Positions 23,751 through 34,383 are shown, numbered from the stretch's first letter. The stretch is DNA of 64,000 nt from Teredinibacter waterburyi (GCF_001922985.1 NZ_MRUH01000022.1:330957-394956), one strand, 5' to 3'. Notes: generated from the letters alone by a model not told the origin. Program-made: numbers and translations.

Positions 23751-25199
23751 TTATACGTTTTCCTTTTCCTTTTCCTTTTCATTTACCAGTGTCTTTGTCG
23801 CCATTACGGGCTCCCCGTTAAGCTCGCTACTGTTGTTTGGTGGTCTGATACTTCCATTGGTCTGTGCAATTCTGGCGATTGGGTTAAAGCGGCGCGACGT
23901 CCCAGCAAGGAATAGGAGTTGAGCAACCACGAATAGTTCAAGTGGCTTTCTGTAGCGTCCTTCATTCACCGCTAGTGGCATAAAGCCTTGAATGATAAAC
24001 CATCCGGCAAATATCCCAGGTAGCAGCCAGTGATGTGAGCGTACTAAGGGTCTGTCCTTAATCGCAAATAAGCTGGTGCAAACAACCGCAAGCAGAAGCA
24101 GTGGTAGCCAGATCCAGCGCATTTGATAGTTAAGGTACCCGACTACGTAATCAGGATTCGAGTCTGGCCAAGAGGGATCAAACATCAGCATTATGAGGTT
24201 TTCGCTGGTAATCCAAAGGTAGTTGCGAAACGATAGCTGGTTCTTCTCGAAGTTACGTTCCCATTCTTCGGCGCCTTTATCTACGTCAATATCAACCATC
24301 ACTTTACCTGTTCGCGCGGTGTGCCAGTCGCTAAAGGGGGCAAAGGGGCGGCTGCCGGTTGCCGGCGATCCATAGCCGTAATACCAAACGGCGCCTTGGC
24401 GCTCGTATTTGATTTTCAGCTCTTTCTTGCCGGACTTGGAATAGATCATATTCATTTGACCTATTCCGTGGGGGGCCAAAATGTTCATTTTGTCGTAGGC
24501 GCGGTAGGTTAAGGGGCCGAGTACAATACCTAGGATCAGAATGGAATAGAGCGCTTTACTGATTTTGTTGGGTTGCGCTATCCAGAGCCAAGTGGCCGCT
24601 ACGGCCGCCATCGGGATGCAGACGCCGCGAGTTAGACCCGCTAGCACCCAAATAAAGACCATTAATAAAAATGCATTGAGCGATTGCTTGCGGTGACAGC
24701 GCCAAGTGGCCCATAAGGCGGCGCCTAACAGCGGCATCATCAGCGTTTCTTGCATAAAGTAAGCGTATATCCCAAGCCAAGAGGGTACCCAGCTGACAAT
24801 AGCCCAGCCCAGCAGTGCGATATCTTTGGACGGTTGCAGTTCGCGAAAAAAGCGATACCACAACCAAGGCATTGAGATGGAAAGTAAAAAGGTATAAAAA
24901 GCGGCTAGGTGACCGTTGCCAAAAGTGAGCTTAGCAAGAGCGCCAATGTAAATCTGATAGAGCACTGGGTCCGTCATCGACATGGGGTCGTCGCGAAGCA
25001 CATCGATACCCTGCTCCCAGTGGCGCTGTGGATCGCTCCAGATATGGCTCATTGGATTGTGATCGACGAGATACAGTGCTCTGTAAAGGCTTCCAAAGAT
25101 AATCAGCGTATAGATTACGCCAATAATAATTGAGCGTGGGTCAATGCTAGAGCTTGATTTAGTTGGTGGCGCAGGCGAATGGTTAGGGGTGTCGGTCAC
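23751..25199 (-). CDS. Polytopic membrane protein, GT-C glycosyltransferase-like
   Basis: 482 residues with about nine to eleven hydrophobic segments. A first periplasmic loop after TM1 carries acidic residues (WSDPQRHWEQGIDVLRDDP), as in GT-C glycosyltransferases that use polyprenyl-phosphate sugars, and a large soluble loop lies at about residues 250-340. The late segment NEGRYRKPLE also resembles that class. No exact family is recognised and the substrate is unknown; it could act in cell-surface glycan or protein glycosylation. The tail is hydrophilic and ends in a repeated Lys-Glu stretch encoded by a hexanucleotide repeat. It is divergent from the ICMT-like gene. Confidence 0.72.
   Translation of the reverse strand: MTDTPNHSPAPPTKSSSSIDPRSIIIGVIYTLIIFGSLYRALYLVDHNPMSHIWSDPQRHWEQGIDVLRDDPMSMTDPVLYQIYIGALAKLTFGNGHLAAFYTFLLSISMPWLWYRFFRELQPSKDIALLGWAIVSWVPSWLGIYAYFMQETLMMPLLGAALWATWRCHRKQSLNAFLLMVFIWVLAGLTRGVCIPMAAVAATWLWIAQPNKISKALYSILILGIVLGPLTYRAYDKMNILAPHGIGQMNMIYSKSGKKELKIKYERQGAVWYYGYGSPATGSRPFAPFSDWHTARTGKVMVDIDVDKGAEEWERNFEKNQLSFRNYLWITSENLIMLMFDPSWPDSNPDYVVGYLNYQMRWIWLPLLLLAVVCTSLFAIKDRPLVRSHHWLLPGIFAGWFIIQGFMPLAVNEGRYRKPLELFVVAQLLFLAGTSRRFNPIARIAQTNGSIRPPNNSSELNGEPVMATKTLVNEKEKEKENV
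23758..23780. repeat. Hexanucleotide microsatellite in the 3' end of the GT-C-like gene
   Basis: Nearly four copies of TTTTCC (plus strand), encoding the EKEKEKEN tail. A six-base unit keeps frame, so slippage would only change tail length by two residues per copy. Confidence 0.75.
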
Positions 25200-25278
25200 T
25201 TTGTCGGTACCTATTTATTATCGTTATAAAGGTTGTGGTCGTTCGAATGCAGTCGGTTATCGGTATGCGATTATTGCC

Positions 25279-25292
25279 GGAATGAGCATTCC
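25279..25292. promoter_or_regulatory. Palindrome in the divergent region between the GT-C-like and ICMT-like genes
   Basis: GGAATG and CATTCC separated by AG form a 14-base palindrome in the 293-base intergenic space. It is a possible operator for either divergent gene; no promoter boxes of quality were found next to it. Confidence 0.3.
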
Positions 25293-25492
25293 TTAATCAA
25301 GTCGCCGATTATAGACGCCCCGCGAGTAGAGTACAAAAGGAGACGTTAGTGTTTTTTTGTGAGCTGGGGGCCTACTCCGTGTACAGCCAAGGAGACAAGT
25401 GCCCACTAGATTGGTAGTATTGGCGGCTTGTCCAGCCTCAGTGGCGACAAAAACACAATAATAAAGAAATACTATCTGTCGGGGCCACCGCT

Positions 25493-26908
25493 ATGAGTAA
25501 GACCGCAATGCCGAATTCTTCGGTAGATTCTTTTGCCAGCACCAAAGAAAACTCTTGGGTAACAGACCGGGCTTGGGTCTGTGGTGTCATTGGCGCATTA
25601 ACACTTTTGTTGCTGGCCTATTGGTATAACCGAGCGGATCTACTTAATACCGGCGTCAGTATTTTCGGCGTACAGCTTACTGATAATCGTCTGGACTCGA
25701 TTCTAGCCGCCGTGTTTATGTCATCCTTGGCGATGTTGGTCGCCGAGTTCGTACGCCTTTGGCTACGCGACAAAAGCAACTTTTTTGTGGTTGATCCACT
25801 GTTAACTAGCAAGCAATACGGTGTGTTTTTAACCCGTGCAGTTTCCAACTACTTATTGTTTTTGTTGGCTCTTTGGCTCGTGGTGGTGTTTTTCCACACA
25901 GCGGGAGAGTACGGCTTTCGGCGTCAGGAGCCCTTCTATCGAGGCTGGTTTCGGTTTCTAGATTTAGCGCTAACGGCTTATATCTGGGCAGGTTTGCCCT
26001 ATGTGCTGATTACCCGCGCAGTTAAGTACAACCCTGATGCCGATCAGCGCGATACCTCGTCCTTGCTATCCAAATTAATGCTATATCCTGTCGGTCGCCT
26101 AAGCGGTATCTCGGCATTGCGTCCAGACTTCACTGAATATGATAAAAAGATAGCGCGAGCACTCTTGGTGAAGATGTTTTTTACCCCGTTGATGACAGTC
26201 TTTTTTGTTGATCAATTTCCGCATTTAGTGGCGAATGTGGGCTATCTCCTTGATACCTTACCGCAAAATATTCTCAAAGATGTATACACTCACCGAGCCT
26301 TCAACCGCGATTTCTTTAATATTTCCGTCGCGCTAATTTTCTCTATTGACGTAGCTCTCGCTTGGTGTGGGTATGTCGTTTCCTCCCGTTGGGTCGATAA
26401 CCAAACCATTTCTGCTGAGCCCAGCATGCTAGGTTGGATGGTGACGATTATTTGTTACCCGCCGTTTCAAATGGTTCTTGGCCTTTACTATGCATCGCCA
26501 GGTGAGCGCGAAGTGCTGCGTTTTGCCAACCAGTACGCCGTGTCTATTTTTACCATCATGATGGTAAGTAGTTACGTTGTGTATATGTCGGCTACGCTGT
26601 GGTTTGGGGTTCGCTTTTCCAATCTGACTAATCGCGGCATTATTCGCAAAGGGCCGTTCGCGCTTATTCGTCATCCCGCCTACGCATCGAAGAACTTTGC
26701 TTGGTGGTGTGTGATGTTTCCTGCCATCATTTATAACGCCTCGCATACCGGTATAGAGTTGGCGTTGATGCAGACGCTGGGTCTGGTACTAACCACGTGG
26801 ATCTACTACATGCGTGCGATTACCGAAGAACGCCATCTCAGCGCAGACCCCCAATATTTAGAATACTGTAAACAAGTTAAATATCGCTTTATCCCAGGGG
26901 TGATTTAA
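25493..26908 (+). CDS. Membrane protein with C-terminal ICMT-like (isoprenylcysteine methyltransferase family) domain
   Basis: 471 residues with about nine to ten hydrophobic segments. The last 110 residues hold the pattern of the ICMT/PEMT superfamily: GIIRKGPFALIRHPAY, then RAITEERHL...YLEYCKQVKYRFIPG, the segments that bind S-adenosylmethionine in this group. The N-terminal 300 residues are an extra membrane region I do not recognise. In bacteria such proteins probably methylate a lipid or small molecule, not a prenylated protein. No operon partner is seen; the region downstream is a hairpin-rich gap. Confidence 0.75.
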   Translation: MSKTAMPNSSVDSFASTKENSWVTDRAWVCGVIGALTLLLLAYWYNRADLLNTGVSIFGVQLTDNRLDSILAAVFMSSLAMLVAEFVRLWLRDKSNFFVVDPLLTSKQYGVFLTRAVSNYLLFLLALWLVVVFFHTAGEYGFRRQEPFYRGWFRFLDLALTAYIWAGLPYVLITRAVKYNPDADQRDTSSLLSKLMLYPVGRLSGISALRPDFTEYDKKIARALLVKMFFTPLMTVFFVDQFPHLVANVGYLLDTLPQNILKDVYTHRAFNRDFFNISVALIFSIDVALAWCGYVVSSRWVDNQTISAEPSMLGWMVTIICYPPFQMVLGLYYASPGEREVLRFANQYAVSIFTIMMVSSYVVYMSATLWFGVRFSNLTNRGIIRKGPFALIRHPAYASKNFAWWCVMFPAIIYNASHTGIELALMQTLGLVLTTWIYYMRAITEERHLSADPQYLEYCKQVKYRFIPGVI

Positions 26909-27315
26909 CGAGCTGATATTTGTACTGCCGTGGCTGTTAGGTAGTGGGGAACTAGAAACGGCTAGTTGCGTGTGGTTGTGGGGGGATTACATCCTTGTAA
27001 AGGGCTCAATTCCTCCATGCCTGAGCCTCCCTAAATACTCTTGAATAGAGTCGTGCGGAGCTAATCTCAACCACCGCCTCCTCGGTGGTGTTGGGTAGCG
27101 GTTAAAAAAGGGGACATCCTTGTCCCTAAGGGCTACGGTTAAAGTATTCTTGGGTCTATTGGTGTTAGTGGCTAGTCTCCGTGACTAAGCTGGCAATCTG
27201 CTTAACTAGTGTCTGTGTCTTTACCTGCGATACCTTTCGGGTTAACGACTTTTGCTGTCAACCGCTTCTTGCTTTTAATAACTTCGTTTTAAACCCGCGC
27301 TTTATTAATACAGGC
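26909..27315. other. 407-base gap with a string of small stem-loops
   Basis: No gene recognised. Four short hairpins lie in about 145 bases: TTACA-TCCT-TGTAA (26987-27000), GGCTCA...TGAGCC (about 27004-27028), ACCACCG-CCTCCT-CGGTGGT (about 27070-27089), and GGGACA-TCCT-TGTCCC (27111-27126). The first and last share the core ACATCCTTGT. They may be degenerate dispersed palindromic repeats or a compound end for the two convergent transcripts. Confidence 0.5.
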
Positions 27316-28035
27316 TTAGTCGCTTGTTGCTACGGCTTGTTGGTCGGTATTGGCAAAGACCTCTATCCGTACGCGCCGCTCAAGGGCATAGCCTTCAATA
27401 TCGCCTTGGCTCGCCACTGATTTGTTTGCGCCGTGAGCAAAGTGCTCAATCCGCTCTGCGGCTACCCCACGTTCTTGCAGCGCGTTGACGACATTCAATG
27501 CTCGCTCGTTCGACAGCACATTATTGTATTCATCGGTACCCCGCGGATCGGCATAGCCGTCTAGACGCACCTGTAGCTTTTGATTGTCGGATAGGTACTG
27601 TGCGAGTGCGTCCATTCTTTGTAGGTCTTGCTGCGTAAGTTCATCGTCTCCGGTCATAAACAGTACTTGGAAGGCGAGGGGGGCGAGTGTCGCCTTCTCC
27701 AGTTGACTAATTTTTTCTTCCTGAACGGTGTAGCTATGGGCCGCGGCGTTTTCAACGGTGGCGAGCGCTGCTTGAGTTTCCATTAAATTGTCCTCGACTA
27801 GATCTAGCTTTTTACTTTTTTCCGTGAAGTAAACGGAGGTGAGTGCGCCAACAACCATGCCTACTGGGCCACCGGCGATAAAGCCCGCAACCGAGGCGCC
27901 GGTGAAAAAGGTGGCACCGGTAATTTCGGTTTTTGTCTTGTTGGATAAAAGTGGTTTTGCGTTGGCTTGGCTGCAGGTTACGGCAAGGCTGATTGAGGTT
28001 GCGATGGCTATGAGGGTGCGTTTGCGGTTATTCAT
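27316..28035 (-). CDS. OmpA-family envelope protein
   Basis: 239 residues. Signal peptide to about residue 26 (QANA), a Gly-rich hydrophobic stretch (residues 39-70, FIAGGPVGMVVGALT), a short coiled-coil-like region (75-115), then an OmpA C-terminal peptidoglycan-binding domain (about 121-232) with GYADPRGTDEYNNVLSNERA and RRVRIEVF. It should tether peptidoglycan in the periplasm. The layout resembles PdsO proteins of proteobacterial sortase systems as I remember them, but no sortase gene is in the window, so that name is not used. AGGAGA lies upstream of the ATG. It is divergent from murJ. Confidence 0.83.
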   Translation of the reverse strand: MNNRKRTLIAIATSISLAVTCSQANAKPLLSNKTKTEITGATFFTGASVAGFIAGGPVGMVVGALTSVYFTEKSKKLDLVEDNLMETQAALATVENAAAHSYTVQEEKISQLEKATLAPLAFQVLFMTGDDELTQQDLQRMDALAQYLSDNQKLQVRLDGYADPRGTDEYNNVLSNERALNVVNALQERGVAAERIEHFAHGANKSVASQGDIEGYALERRVRIEVFANTDQQAVATSD

Positions 28036-28360
28036 AATGTGTTCTCCTATTGAGTTAAAATCACCGCCGTTGGTTGTAGCCCTCTGTGCGGTGTTGCTGT
28101 TTTGCGTAAATCGCTGTGTCGCTATGGGTGGTTGGCTCGATTTGCTTGGCTGCTTTCCACGGTTGTTATTTAGCGCTTAAAAGTAGGCAGGGATATGCGC
28201 AGGTTAGGGCGAGTTGGCGATGAAAAGAGGCAAATTGTGGCAATCACAGATAATTGCGCCGGCTCGTTATTCGCTATAGAGTTGCGCAGCCAGCCATAGC
28301 GGGAGTGAACCTCAGGGGATCGCGTGGTTAAATCTCGGTTTGCTAGGAAAAGGGCCACAA
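28036..28360. other. 325-base divergent region between the OmpA-family gene and murJ
   Basis: No gene found. In Pseudomonas rpsT lies next to murJ, but no ribosomal protein S20 frame is present here. No clear promoter boxes were identified. Confidence 0.45.
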
Positions 28361-29959
28361 TTGAACAACGAATCTGAACAGCAAGGGTCGGCGACGGCAG
28401 CATCGGGTAAAAAACGCGGTATTCTGCAGTCGAGCCTTATCGTAAGCAGTATGACCATGCTGTCGCGAGTGATGGGGCTAGCGCGCGATGTGTTGTTTGC
28501 CCGATATCTAGGTGCAGAGGCGTCGGCGGATGCGTTTTATATCGCCTTTAAAATCCCCAACTTTCTGCGGCGATTATTTGCGGAAGGCGCTTTCGCCCAA
28601 GCCTTTGTTCCCGTGTTGTCGGAATATCGCGCGCGCGGAAGTCACGCAGCAGTGCGGCAGTTTGTCGACGCCATTGCTGGTAGTTTAGGTTCTGCGCTTA
28701 TCGTTATTACCTTATTGGTCGTGGTGGCGGCACCATTGGTGACCGCTATATTCGGCATGGGTTTTTTTCTCAACAACCCAGAAAAATTCGAGCTTACGAC
28801 TAGCTTGCTGCGCATAACCTTTCCCTACTTACTGCTAATATCCTTAACCGGCTTTGCTGGCGCGATATTAAATAGTTACGACCGTTTTGCCGTTCCCGCT
28901 TTTACGCCAGTATTGTTGAATGCCGTGCTGATTATTGCAGCCGTTGTGGTTTCTCCGATGCTCGAAACACCTGTTTATGCGCTCGCTTGGGGTGTTGTGG
29001 TGGCGGGTGTCATACAGCTGTTGTTTCAGCTGCCGTTTTTGATGCGGCTGGGTTTGCTGCCGCACCCGCGTGTGGACTGGGGCGATGAATCCGTACGTAA
29101 GGTGTTAAAACTTATGGCGCCGGCCATGTTTGGCGTGTCGGTCGGTCAAATTAACCTTTTATTGGATACGATTTTGGCCTCGTTTCTACCGGACGGCAGC
29201 ATAACTTGGTTGTACTTCTCCGACCGTCTTACCGAACTTCCATTGGGCGTATTCGGTATTGGTATCGCTACTGTGGTTTTGCCGACCTTGGCCCGTCAGC
29301 ATATAGATGATGTGACCCAATTTAGTAAAACCTTGGATTGGGCGTTGAGGATGATTCTGTTAATCGGTTTGCCTGCAGCTTTGGCTCTGGCTGTATTGGC
29401 AGAACCAATTTTGTTCGCGCTATTCCAGTACGATAATTATCGCCCAGAGGACGTTCGCATGTCTTCTTACAGCTTACGGGCCTACGCGATTGGTTTGACG
29501 GCGTTCATGTTGATAAAAGTATTGGCTAGTGGGTTCTTCTCACGGCAAGATACTCGAACGCCGGTTAGGGTGGGCGTTATCGCGATGGTTGCGAATATGG
29601 TGCTAAACCTGCTGTTCGTTGTGCCGCTACATTACCTTTGGGGTATAGGTCACGCGGGGTTAGCGCTAGCCACTTCGGCATCGGCGTTTTTAAATGCCGG
29701 CTTATTGTTTCATTTGCTCCGTAAACAGAAGGCGTACTGCCCGCAAAGCGGGTGGGGGCGGTTTGCCCTGCGCTCGCTATTTGCGAATTGCATGATGGTA
29801 GCGGTGCTATTGGTTGGCTTGACTTGGGCCAGCGATATGGTAACTGTGGCTTGGCATACGCGAATAGCGGAGGTTTTAGGCCTCTGCGGGGCTGGAATGG
29901 CAATTTATCTTACTTGCTTATGGGTATCTGGGCTGCGGCTGGCTGATTTAAAGGCTTAA
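28361..29959 (+). CDS. murJ: Lipid II flippase MurJ (MviN)
   Basis: 532 residues from TTG 28361, preceded by AGGAAAAGGG at 28345-28353; a TTG at 28340 is the alternative. About 14 membrane helices, with the family start SSMTMLSRVMGLARDVLFAR, the acidic/Arg-containing segment SADAFYIAFKIPNFLRRLFAEGAFAQAF, and LTELPLGVFGIGIATVVLP in the middle. It moves lipid II across the inner membrane for peptidoglycan synthesis. It heads the murJ-ribF-ileS-lspA-fkpB-ispH series, all on this strand, as in Pseudomonas. Confidence 0.95.
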   Translation: MNNESEQQGSATAASGKKRGILQSSLIVSSMTMLSRVMGLARDVLFARYLGAEASADAFYIAFKIPNFLRRLFAEGAFAQAFVPVLSEYRARGSHAAVRQFVDAIAGSLGSALIVITLLVVVAAPLVTAIFGMGFFLNNPEKFELTTSLLRITFPYLLLISLTGFAGAILNSYDRFAVPAFTPVLLNAVLIIAAVVVSPMLETPVYALAWGVVVAGVIQLLFQLPFLMRLGLLPHPRVDWGDESVRKVLKLMAPAMFGVSVGQINLLLDTILASFLPDGSITWLYFSDRLTELPLGVFGIGIATVVLPTLARQHIDDVTQFSKTLDWALRMILLIGLPAALALAVLAEPILFALFQYDNYRPEDVRMSSYSLRAYAIGLTAFMLIKVLASGFFSRQDTRTPVRVGVIAMVANMVLNLLFVVPLHYLWGIGHAGLALATSASAFLNAGLLFHLLRKQKAYCPQSGWGRFALRSLFANCMMVAVLLVGLTWASDMVTVAWHTRIAEVLGLCGAGMAIYLTCLWVSGLRLADLKA

Positions 29960-29966
29960 GCTGCGC

Positions 29967-29972
29967 TATAAT
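29967..29972 (+). promoter_or_regulatory. ribF: Possible -10 element before ribF
   Basis: A perfect TATAAT stands 45 bases before the ribF start, in the short murJ-ribF gap. No good -35 box is present at 16-18 bases, so this is weak. Confidence 0.3.
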
Positions 29973-30017
29973 CCCCGCCTTTCGCGAATAGTCCGCCCAT
30001 ACAACCGAGCCGTAATT

Positions 30018-30998
30018 TTGACTGAAGTTCTAAGCCCAGCAGCGCAACCTGAGTTTATCCATGGCTTGGCTAGTCTCCAATCACGCCACTATGGTTGTGT
30101 GGCGACAATTGGCTCGTTTGACGGCGTACATCTAGGCCATCAAAAAGTGTTAGCGCACCTGCGACAACAAGCCGAGCAGCTCGGTCTGCCGTCGCTGGTG
30201 ATGGTATTTGAGCCTCAGCCCTACGAATACTTTTCCCGTGAGGCGGCACCAGCGCGATTAATGCGGTTGAGAGAAAAGGTGGAAGCGTTGTTTGCTCAGG
30301 GTATCGATCGCGTCTTGTGCTTGAAATTCAACCAGCAATTGCGCACCCTCTCGGCCGAGGATTACATCGAAAAGGTGTTAGTCGACGGGTTGGGGGTGAA
30401 ATATCTTGTCGTCGGTGACGATTTTCGTTTCGGTTGTGACCGCAGTGGTGATTTTTCGCTACTGCAGAAAGCGGGGGAGCTTCATGGCTTTGCCGTGTGC
30501 GATACGCAAACAGAGCAAGATAATGGCGAGCGCATTAGCAGTACACGTATTCGCAGCTTGCTGGAGCAGGACGACTTTGCAAGTGCCGCGCGCTTGCTCG
30601 GTCGAGATTATCAGGTTTTGGGTCGGGTTATACACGGCCGCAAACTTGGTCGCAGTATTGGCTTCCCAACGGCAAATATCGGCTTGGGCCGTTATCGCGC
30701 GGTGGTGCAAGGGGTTTACGCGGTTACAGTTCGCATCGAAGGAGCAGCTGATCAACTCGATGCCGTTGCCAACGTTGGTGTGCGGCCGACAATAGTGGGT
30801 GGCCAAAAGCCGTTACTGGAAGTGCACCTATTAGATCGCACAATCGACCTCTATAGTCGCTGTATTCGTGTGAAGTTCAAACATAAAATAAGGCGCGAAT
30901 TGCGCTTTAGTGATGTTGCTGAATTACAGCAGCAAATAGCGCTGGATGTTAGCGCGGCAAAAGCTTGGTTTGCGACGGCCGATATTCCTAAAGGTTAG
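30018..30998 (+). CDS. ribF: Bifunctional riboflavin kinase / FAD synthetase
   Basis: 326 residues from TTG 30018; no in-frame ATG fits the conserved N-terminus. The FAD synthetase half has CVATIGSFDGVHLGHQ and the later SSTRIR motif; the riboflavin kinase half has GRKLGRSIGFPTANI and the end region with VANVGVRPTI. It makes FMN and FAD from riboflavin in the cytoplasm. It lies 58 bases after murJ and 69 before ileS. Confidence 0.95.
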   Translation: MTEVLSPAAQPEFIHGLASLQSRHYGCVATIGSFDGVHLGHQKVLAHLRQQAEQLGLPSLVMVFEPQPYEYFSREAAPARLMRLREKVEALFAQGIDRVLCLKFNQQLRTLSAEDYIEKVLVDGLGVKYLVVGDDFRFGCDRSGDFSLLQKAGELHGFAVCDTQTEQDNGERISSTRIRSLLEQDDFASAARLLGRDYQVLGRVIHGRKLGRSIGFPTANIGLGRYRAVVQGVYAVTVRIEGAADQLDAVANVGVRPTIVGGQKPLLEVHLLDRTIDLYSRCIRVKFKHKIRRELRFSDVAELQQQIALDVSAAKAWFATADIPKG

Positions 30999-31067
30999 GC
31001 AAACACAAAACCCGTTGCGGTTAAACGTAGCGATAATTAATACCTCTAACGACATACCAAAAAGCAC

Positions 31068-33860
31068 ATGACTGATTACAAAGCAACCTTAAACCTGCCC
31101 AACACTAGTTTTGCGATGAAAGCCAATTTGGCGCAGCGTGAGCCCGAGATGCTTAAGCGCTGGCAGAAGCAAGATTTGTATCAGCAAATTCGCAGTGCGC
31201 GAGCGGGGTGCGAGAAGTTTATTTTGCACGACGGCCCCCCCTACGCTAATGGCGATATTCATATAGGTCACGCGGTAAATAAAATTTTGAAAGACATCAT
31301 TATTAAGGCGAAAACCTTAAGTGGTTTTGATGCGCCCTATGTGCCGGGTTGGGATTGTCACGGCTTGCCTATTGAACATAATGTAGAGAAGAAAATTGGC
31401 AAGGCTGGGGTTAAAGTTGATTACGCGACGTTTCGCAAAAAATGTCGAGACTACGCCGCGCGTCAGGTAGACGGTCAAAAGAAAGATTTTATTCGCTTAG
31501 GTGTGTTGGGTGAATGGGATAATCCCTATTTGACCATGGATTTTAAAACCGAAGCCGACATTGTTCGTGCGCTCGGAAAAATTGTCGATAACGGCCACCT
31601 GCATCGCGGTTTTAAGCCCGTGTATTGGAGTGTTGTCGGTGGTTCAGCATTGGCCGAGGCCGAAGTTGAATACCAAGACAAAACGTCATTTTCTATCGAC
31701 GTAAAATTCCCCGTGGTCGACAGCCAAGATTTTTCTAAAAGAGTTGCGGTGCTTGGGGGCGAAGGCCAAGTCAGTGTTGTTATTTGGACGACAACACCTT
31801 GGACACTGCCGTCGAACCAAGCGGTAAGCCTGCATGCAGAGCTGGATTACATTGTTGTGCAAGCCGGTGCTGAGCGTCTTGTGATTGCCGAAGCCTTGTT
31901 GGAATCGGTTAGTCAGCGGGCAGGCCTTGGCGAGGTAACAATTGTCGGGCGCTGTAAAGGTGTCGATTTAGAGCAACTTCAGTTGCAGCATCCATTCTAC
32001 GCTCGGCAAGTTCCGGTTATTCTCGGCGATCACGTTACCACTGAGGCTGGTACTGGTTGCGTTCATACCGCACCAGACCATGGCGCCGATGACTTTGTAG
32101 TGGGCGCCAAGTACGGAATTGGTACGCTTAATTACGTTGACGAGAATGGTATTTACCGCAGTGACGTAGAGATATTTTCCGGCGAGCATGTTTATAAAGT
32201 TGACGAGAAGGTTATTGCCTTACTCGAAGAAAGGCAGGCGCTGCTCCATCAAGAAAAATTTGTACACAGTTTCCCTCACTGTTGGCGGACAAAGACGCCG
32301 CTAATTTTTCGTGCAACACCTCAGTGGTTCGTGAGCATGAATAAAAATGGGCTGCTCAGCTCGGTGAAAAAAGCGGTTGACGGGGTTAAGTGGATTCCAG
32401 ATTGGGGCGAGGCGAGAATTCGTTCAATGTTGGATTCCAGCCCAGACTGGTGTATTTCTCGGCAGCGTACTTGGGGTGTCCCGATTGCGTTGTTTGTTCA
32501 TAAAGAAACGCAAGATATTCATCCAAATACAGCCGAGTTAGTCGAGAAGGTTGCCAAGCTAATTGAAGTGTCGGGAATCGAGGCGTGGTTCGATTTAGAT
32601 CCCGCCGAGCTTTTAGGTAACGATGCCGAAAACTATACGAAAGTGACTGATACTTTAGATGTGTGGTTCGACTCTGGTGTGACTCACTTTTCTGTTATGC
32701 AGCAGCGAAGTGAGTTGGGCTATCCCGCCGATCTTTATTTGGAAGGTTCTGATCAGCATCGCGGTTGGTTTCAATCATCGTTAAAGACGGCGATGGCGAT
32801 TAATAATACCGCCCCCTACAAGCAAGTATTGACCCACGGTTTTGTGGTGGACTCCGACGGGCGCAAAATGTCGAAGTCGATTGGCAATACCGTGTCACCG
32901 CAAAAAGTGATGAATGATCTCGGTGGTGATGTACTGCGCCTATGGGTAGCGGCTACTGACTTTAGCGGTGATATGAATGTTTCCGATGAAATTCTAAAGC
33001 GCACCGCTGATTCCTATCGACGTATCCGCAATACCACGCGCTACTTATTGTCGAACTTAAACGGTTTTGAACCTAGCGAACACTCGGTTGCTTTTAACGA
33101 TATGGTTGCCCTTGATCGCTGGGCGCTCGATAGAACCGCGCAACTGCAAGAAGAAATATTGAAATGCTACGACAGCTATCAATTCCATTTGATTTATCAA
33201 AAAATTCATAATTTTTGTGTGGTCGATTTGGGCGGGTTTTACCTCGATATTATTAAAGATCGGGTTTATACCATGCCGGAAAATAGCTCCGCTAGACGTT
33301 CGGCTCAGACCGCTCAATACCATATTGCGCAAGCGTTTGTGCGCTGGATTGCACCCATCTTGTCGTTCACTGCCGACGAAATTTGGCAGGCCATTCCCGG
33401 CGAGAAATCCGGCCCAGTGTTTACCTCTGAGTGGTATTCGCTACCGCGTTTGGCGGCTGACGAGGCTATGCCAAATAGTTACTGGCAATTTGTTGCGAAG
33501 GCCAAAACTGCGGTGAACAAGGTGATTGAAGCGAAGCGTGGCGCGGGTGAAATTGGTGGCTCACTTGCGGCTAATATTACCCTGCACTGTAGTGATGAGG
33601 TGTACGCTAAATTGTCAGCGCTGGCCAACGAACTGCGTTTCGTTTTGATCTGTTCAACGGTAACCCTAGTTAAAGGCGCTGGCGGTGATGCTACTGATGT
33701 CGACGGTTTAGCTGTGTCAGTAGAAAAATCTGGCGCGGCTAAGTGCGTGCGCTGCTGGCATCACCGTGAAGATGTTGGCAGCCATGCCGAGCACGAAGAA
33801 ATTTGTGGCCGCTGCGTCGAAAATATAACGGGCACAGGGGAGCAGCGTGAGTTTGCTTAA
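31068..33860 (+). CDS. ileS: Isoleucyl-tRNA synthetase
   Basis: 930 residues. Class I signatures: HIGH at 65-68 ([12 protein letters not shown]) and KMSKS at about 600-604. The editing domain carries [11 protein letters not shown], and the C-terminal zinc finger is complete ([12 protein letters not shown] and CGRCVENI). It charges tRNA-Ile in the cytoplasm. Its end overlaps the lspA start by 14 bases, which points to coupled translation, as is usual for ileS-lspA. Confidence 0.98.
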   Translation: MTDYKATLNLPNTSFAMKANLAQREPEMLKRWQKQDLYQQIRSARAGCEKFILHDGPPYANGDIHIGHAVNKILKDIIIKAKTLSGFDAPYVPGWDCHGLPIEHNVEKKIGKAGVKVDYATFRKKCRDYAARQVDGQKKDFIRLGVLGEWDNPYLTMDFKTEADIVRALGKIVDNGHLHRGFKPVYWSVVGGSALAEAEVEYQDKTSFSIDVKFPVVDSQDFSKRVAVLGGEGQVSVVIWTTTPWTLPSNQAVSLHAELDYIVVQAGAERLVIAEALLESVSQRAGLGEVTIVGRCKGVDLEQLQLQHPFYARQVPVILGDHVTTEAGTGCVHTAPDHGADDFVVGAKYGIGTLNYVDENGIYRSDVEIFSGEHVYKVDEKVIALLEERQALLHQEKFVHSFPHCWRTKTPLIFRATPQWFVSMNKNGLLSSVKKAVDGVKWIPDWGEARIRSMLDSSPDWCISRQRTWGVPIALFVHKETQDIHPNTAELVEKVAKLIEVSGIEAWFDLDPAELLGNDAENYTKVTDTLDVWFDSGVTHFSVMQQRSELGYPADLYLEGSDQHRGWFQSSLKTAMAINNTAPYKQVLTHGFVVDSDGRKMSKSIGNTVSPQKVMNDLGGDVLRLWVAATDFSGDMNVSDEILKRTADSYRRIRNTTRYLLSNLNGFEPSEHSVAFNDMVALDRWALDRTAQLQEEILKCYDSYQFHLIYQKIHNFCVVDLGGFYLDIIKDRVYTMPENSSARRSAQTAQYHIAQAFVRWIAPILSFTADEIWQAIPGEKSGPVFTSEWYSLPRLAADEAMPNSYWQFVAKAKTAVNKVIEAKRGAGEIGGSLAANITLHCSDEVYAKLSALANELRFVLICSTVTLVKGAGGDATDVDGLAVSVEKSGAAKCVRCWHHREDVGSHAEHEEICGRCVENITGTGEQREFA

Positions 33861-34383
33861 GTCATTTAAAGTTAGTGAGTTGCCGTGGCGTTGGTATGCG
33901 CTTGCATTGTTTGCGATTGTGCTCGATCAATTAACCAAGCTGTGGGTGAGTGCCGAGTTGGCGCTTTACGATCGTGAAATTGTGACATCTTTTTTTCAAA
34001 TTACCTTGCGTCACAACTATGGTGCAGCCTTTAGCTTTTTACACGATGCCGGCGGATGGCAGCGCTGGTTTCTTGGTGTGTTGGCTGCAGGTGTAAGTGT
34101 TTTGTTGGCTGTTTGGATAGCTAAATTAAAAAAGGCCCAGTGGTTAGAAGCTCTAGCGCTGGCGTTGATTTTGGGCGGTGCCGTTGGCAACTTGGTTGAT
34201 AGAGTGGTTTACGGTTATGTTGTTGATTTTATTTTGTTTCATTACCAGCAGCATGAATTCCCCGCGTTTAATATTGCCGATAGCGCGATTAGTTGTGGCG
34301 CCGCGCTGTTAATTTGGGATGCGATCTTTACCAAGAAAAAGCAAGATAACGAAGCTGTTACACAGGGCGAACCGAATGAATAA
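33847..34383 (+). CDS. lspA: Lipoprotein signal peptidase II
   Basis: 178 residues from GTG 33847 with AGGGGAG upstream, starting inside the ileS end. Four membrane helices; catalytic aspartates 127 (VVDFILF) and 145 (FNIADSAI), with [10 protein letters not shown] as the third family motif. It removes signal peptides from diacylated prolipoproteins in the inner membrane, for instance the BamD and DUF1566 lipoproteins of this window. Its 3' end overlaps fkpB by eight bases. Confidence 0.97.
   Translation: MSLLKSFKVSELPWRWYALALFAIVLDQLTKLWVSAELALYDREIVTSFFQITLRHNYGAAFSFLHDAGGWQRWFLGVLAAGVSVLLAVWIAKLKKAQWLEALALALILGGAVGNLVDRVVYGYVVDFILFHYQQHEFPAFNIADSAISCGAALLIWDAIFTKKKQDNEAVTQGEPNE

Noticed and set aside
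28237..28250. TGTG...CACA near murJ considered as a CRP site
   Set aside because: Half-sites are imperfect and the spacer is about three bases short.
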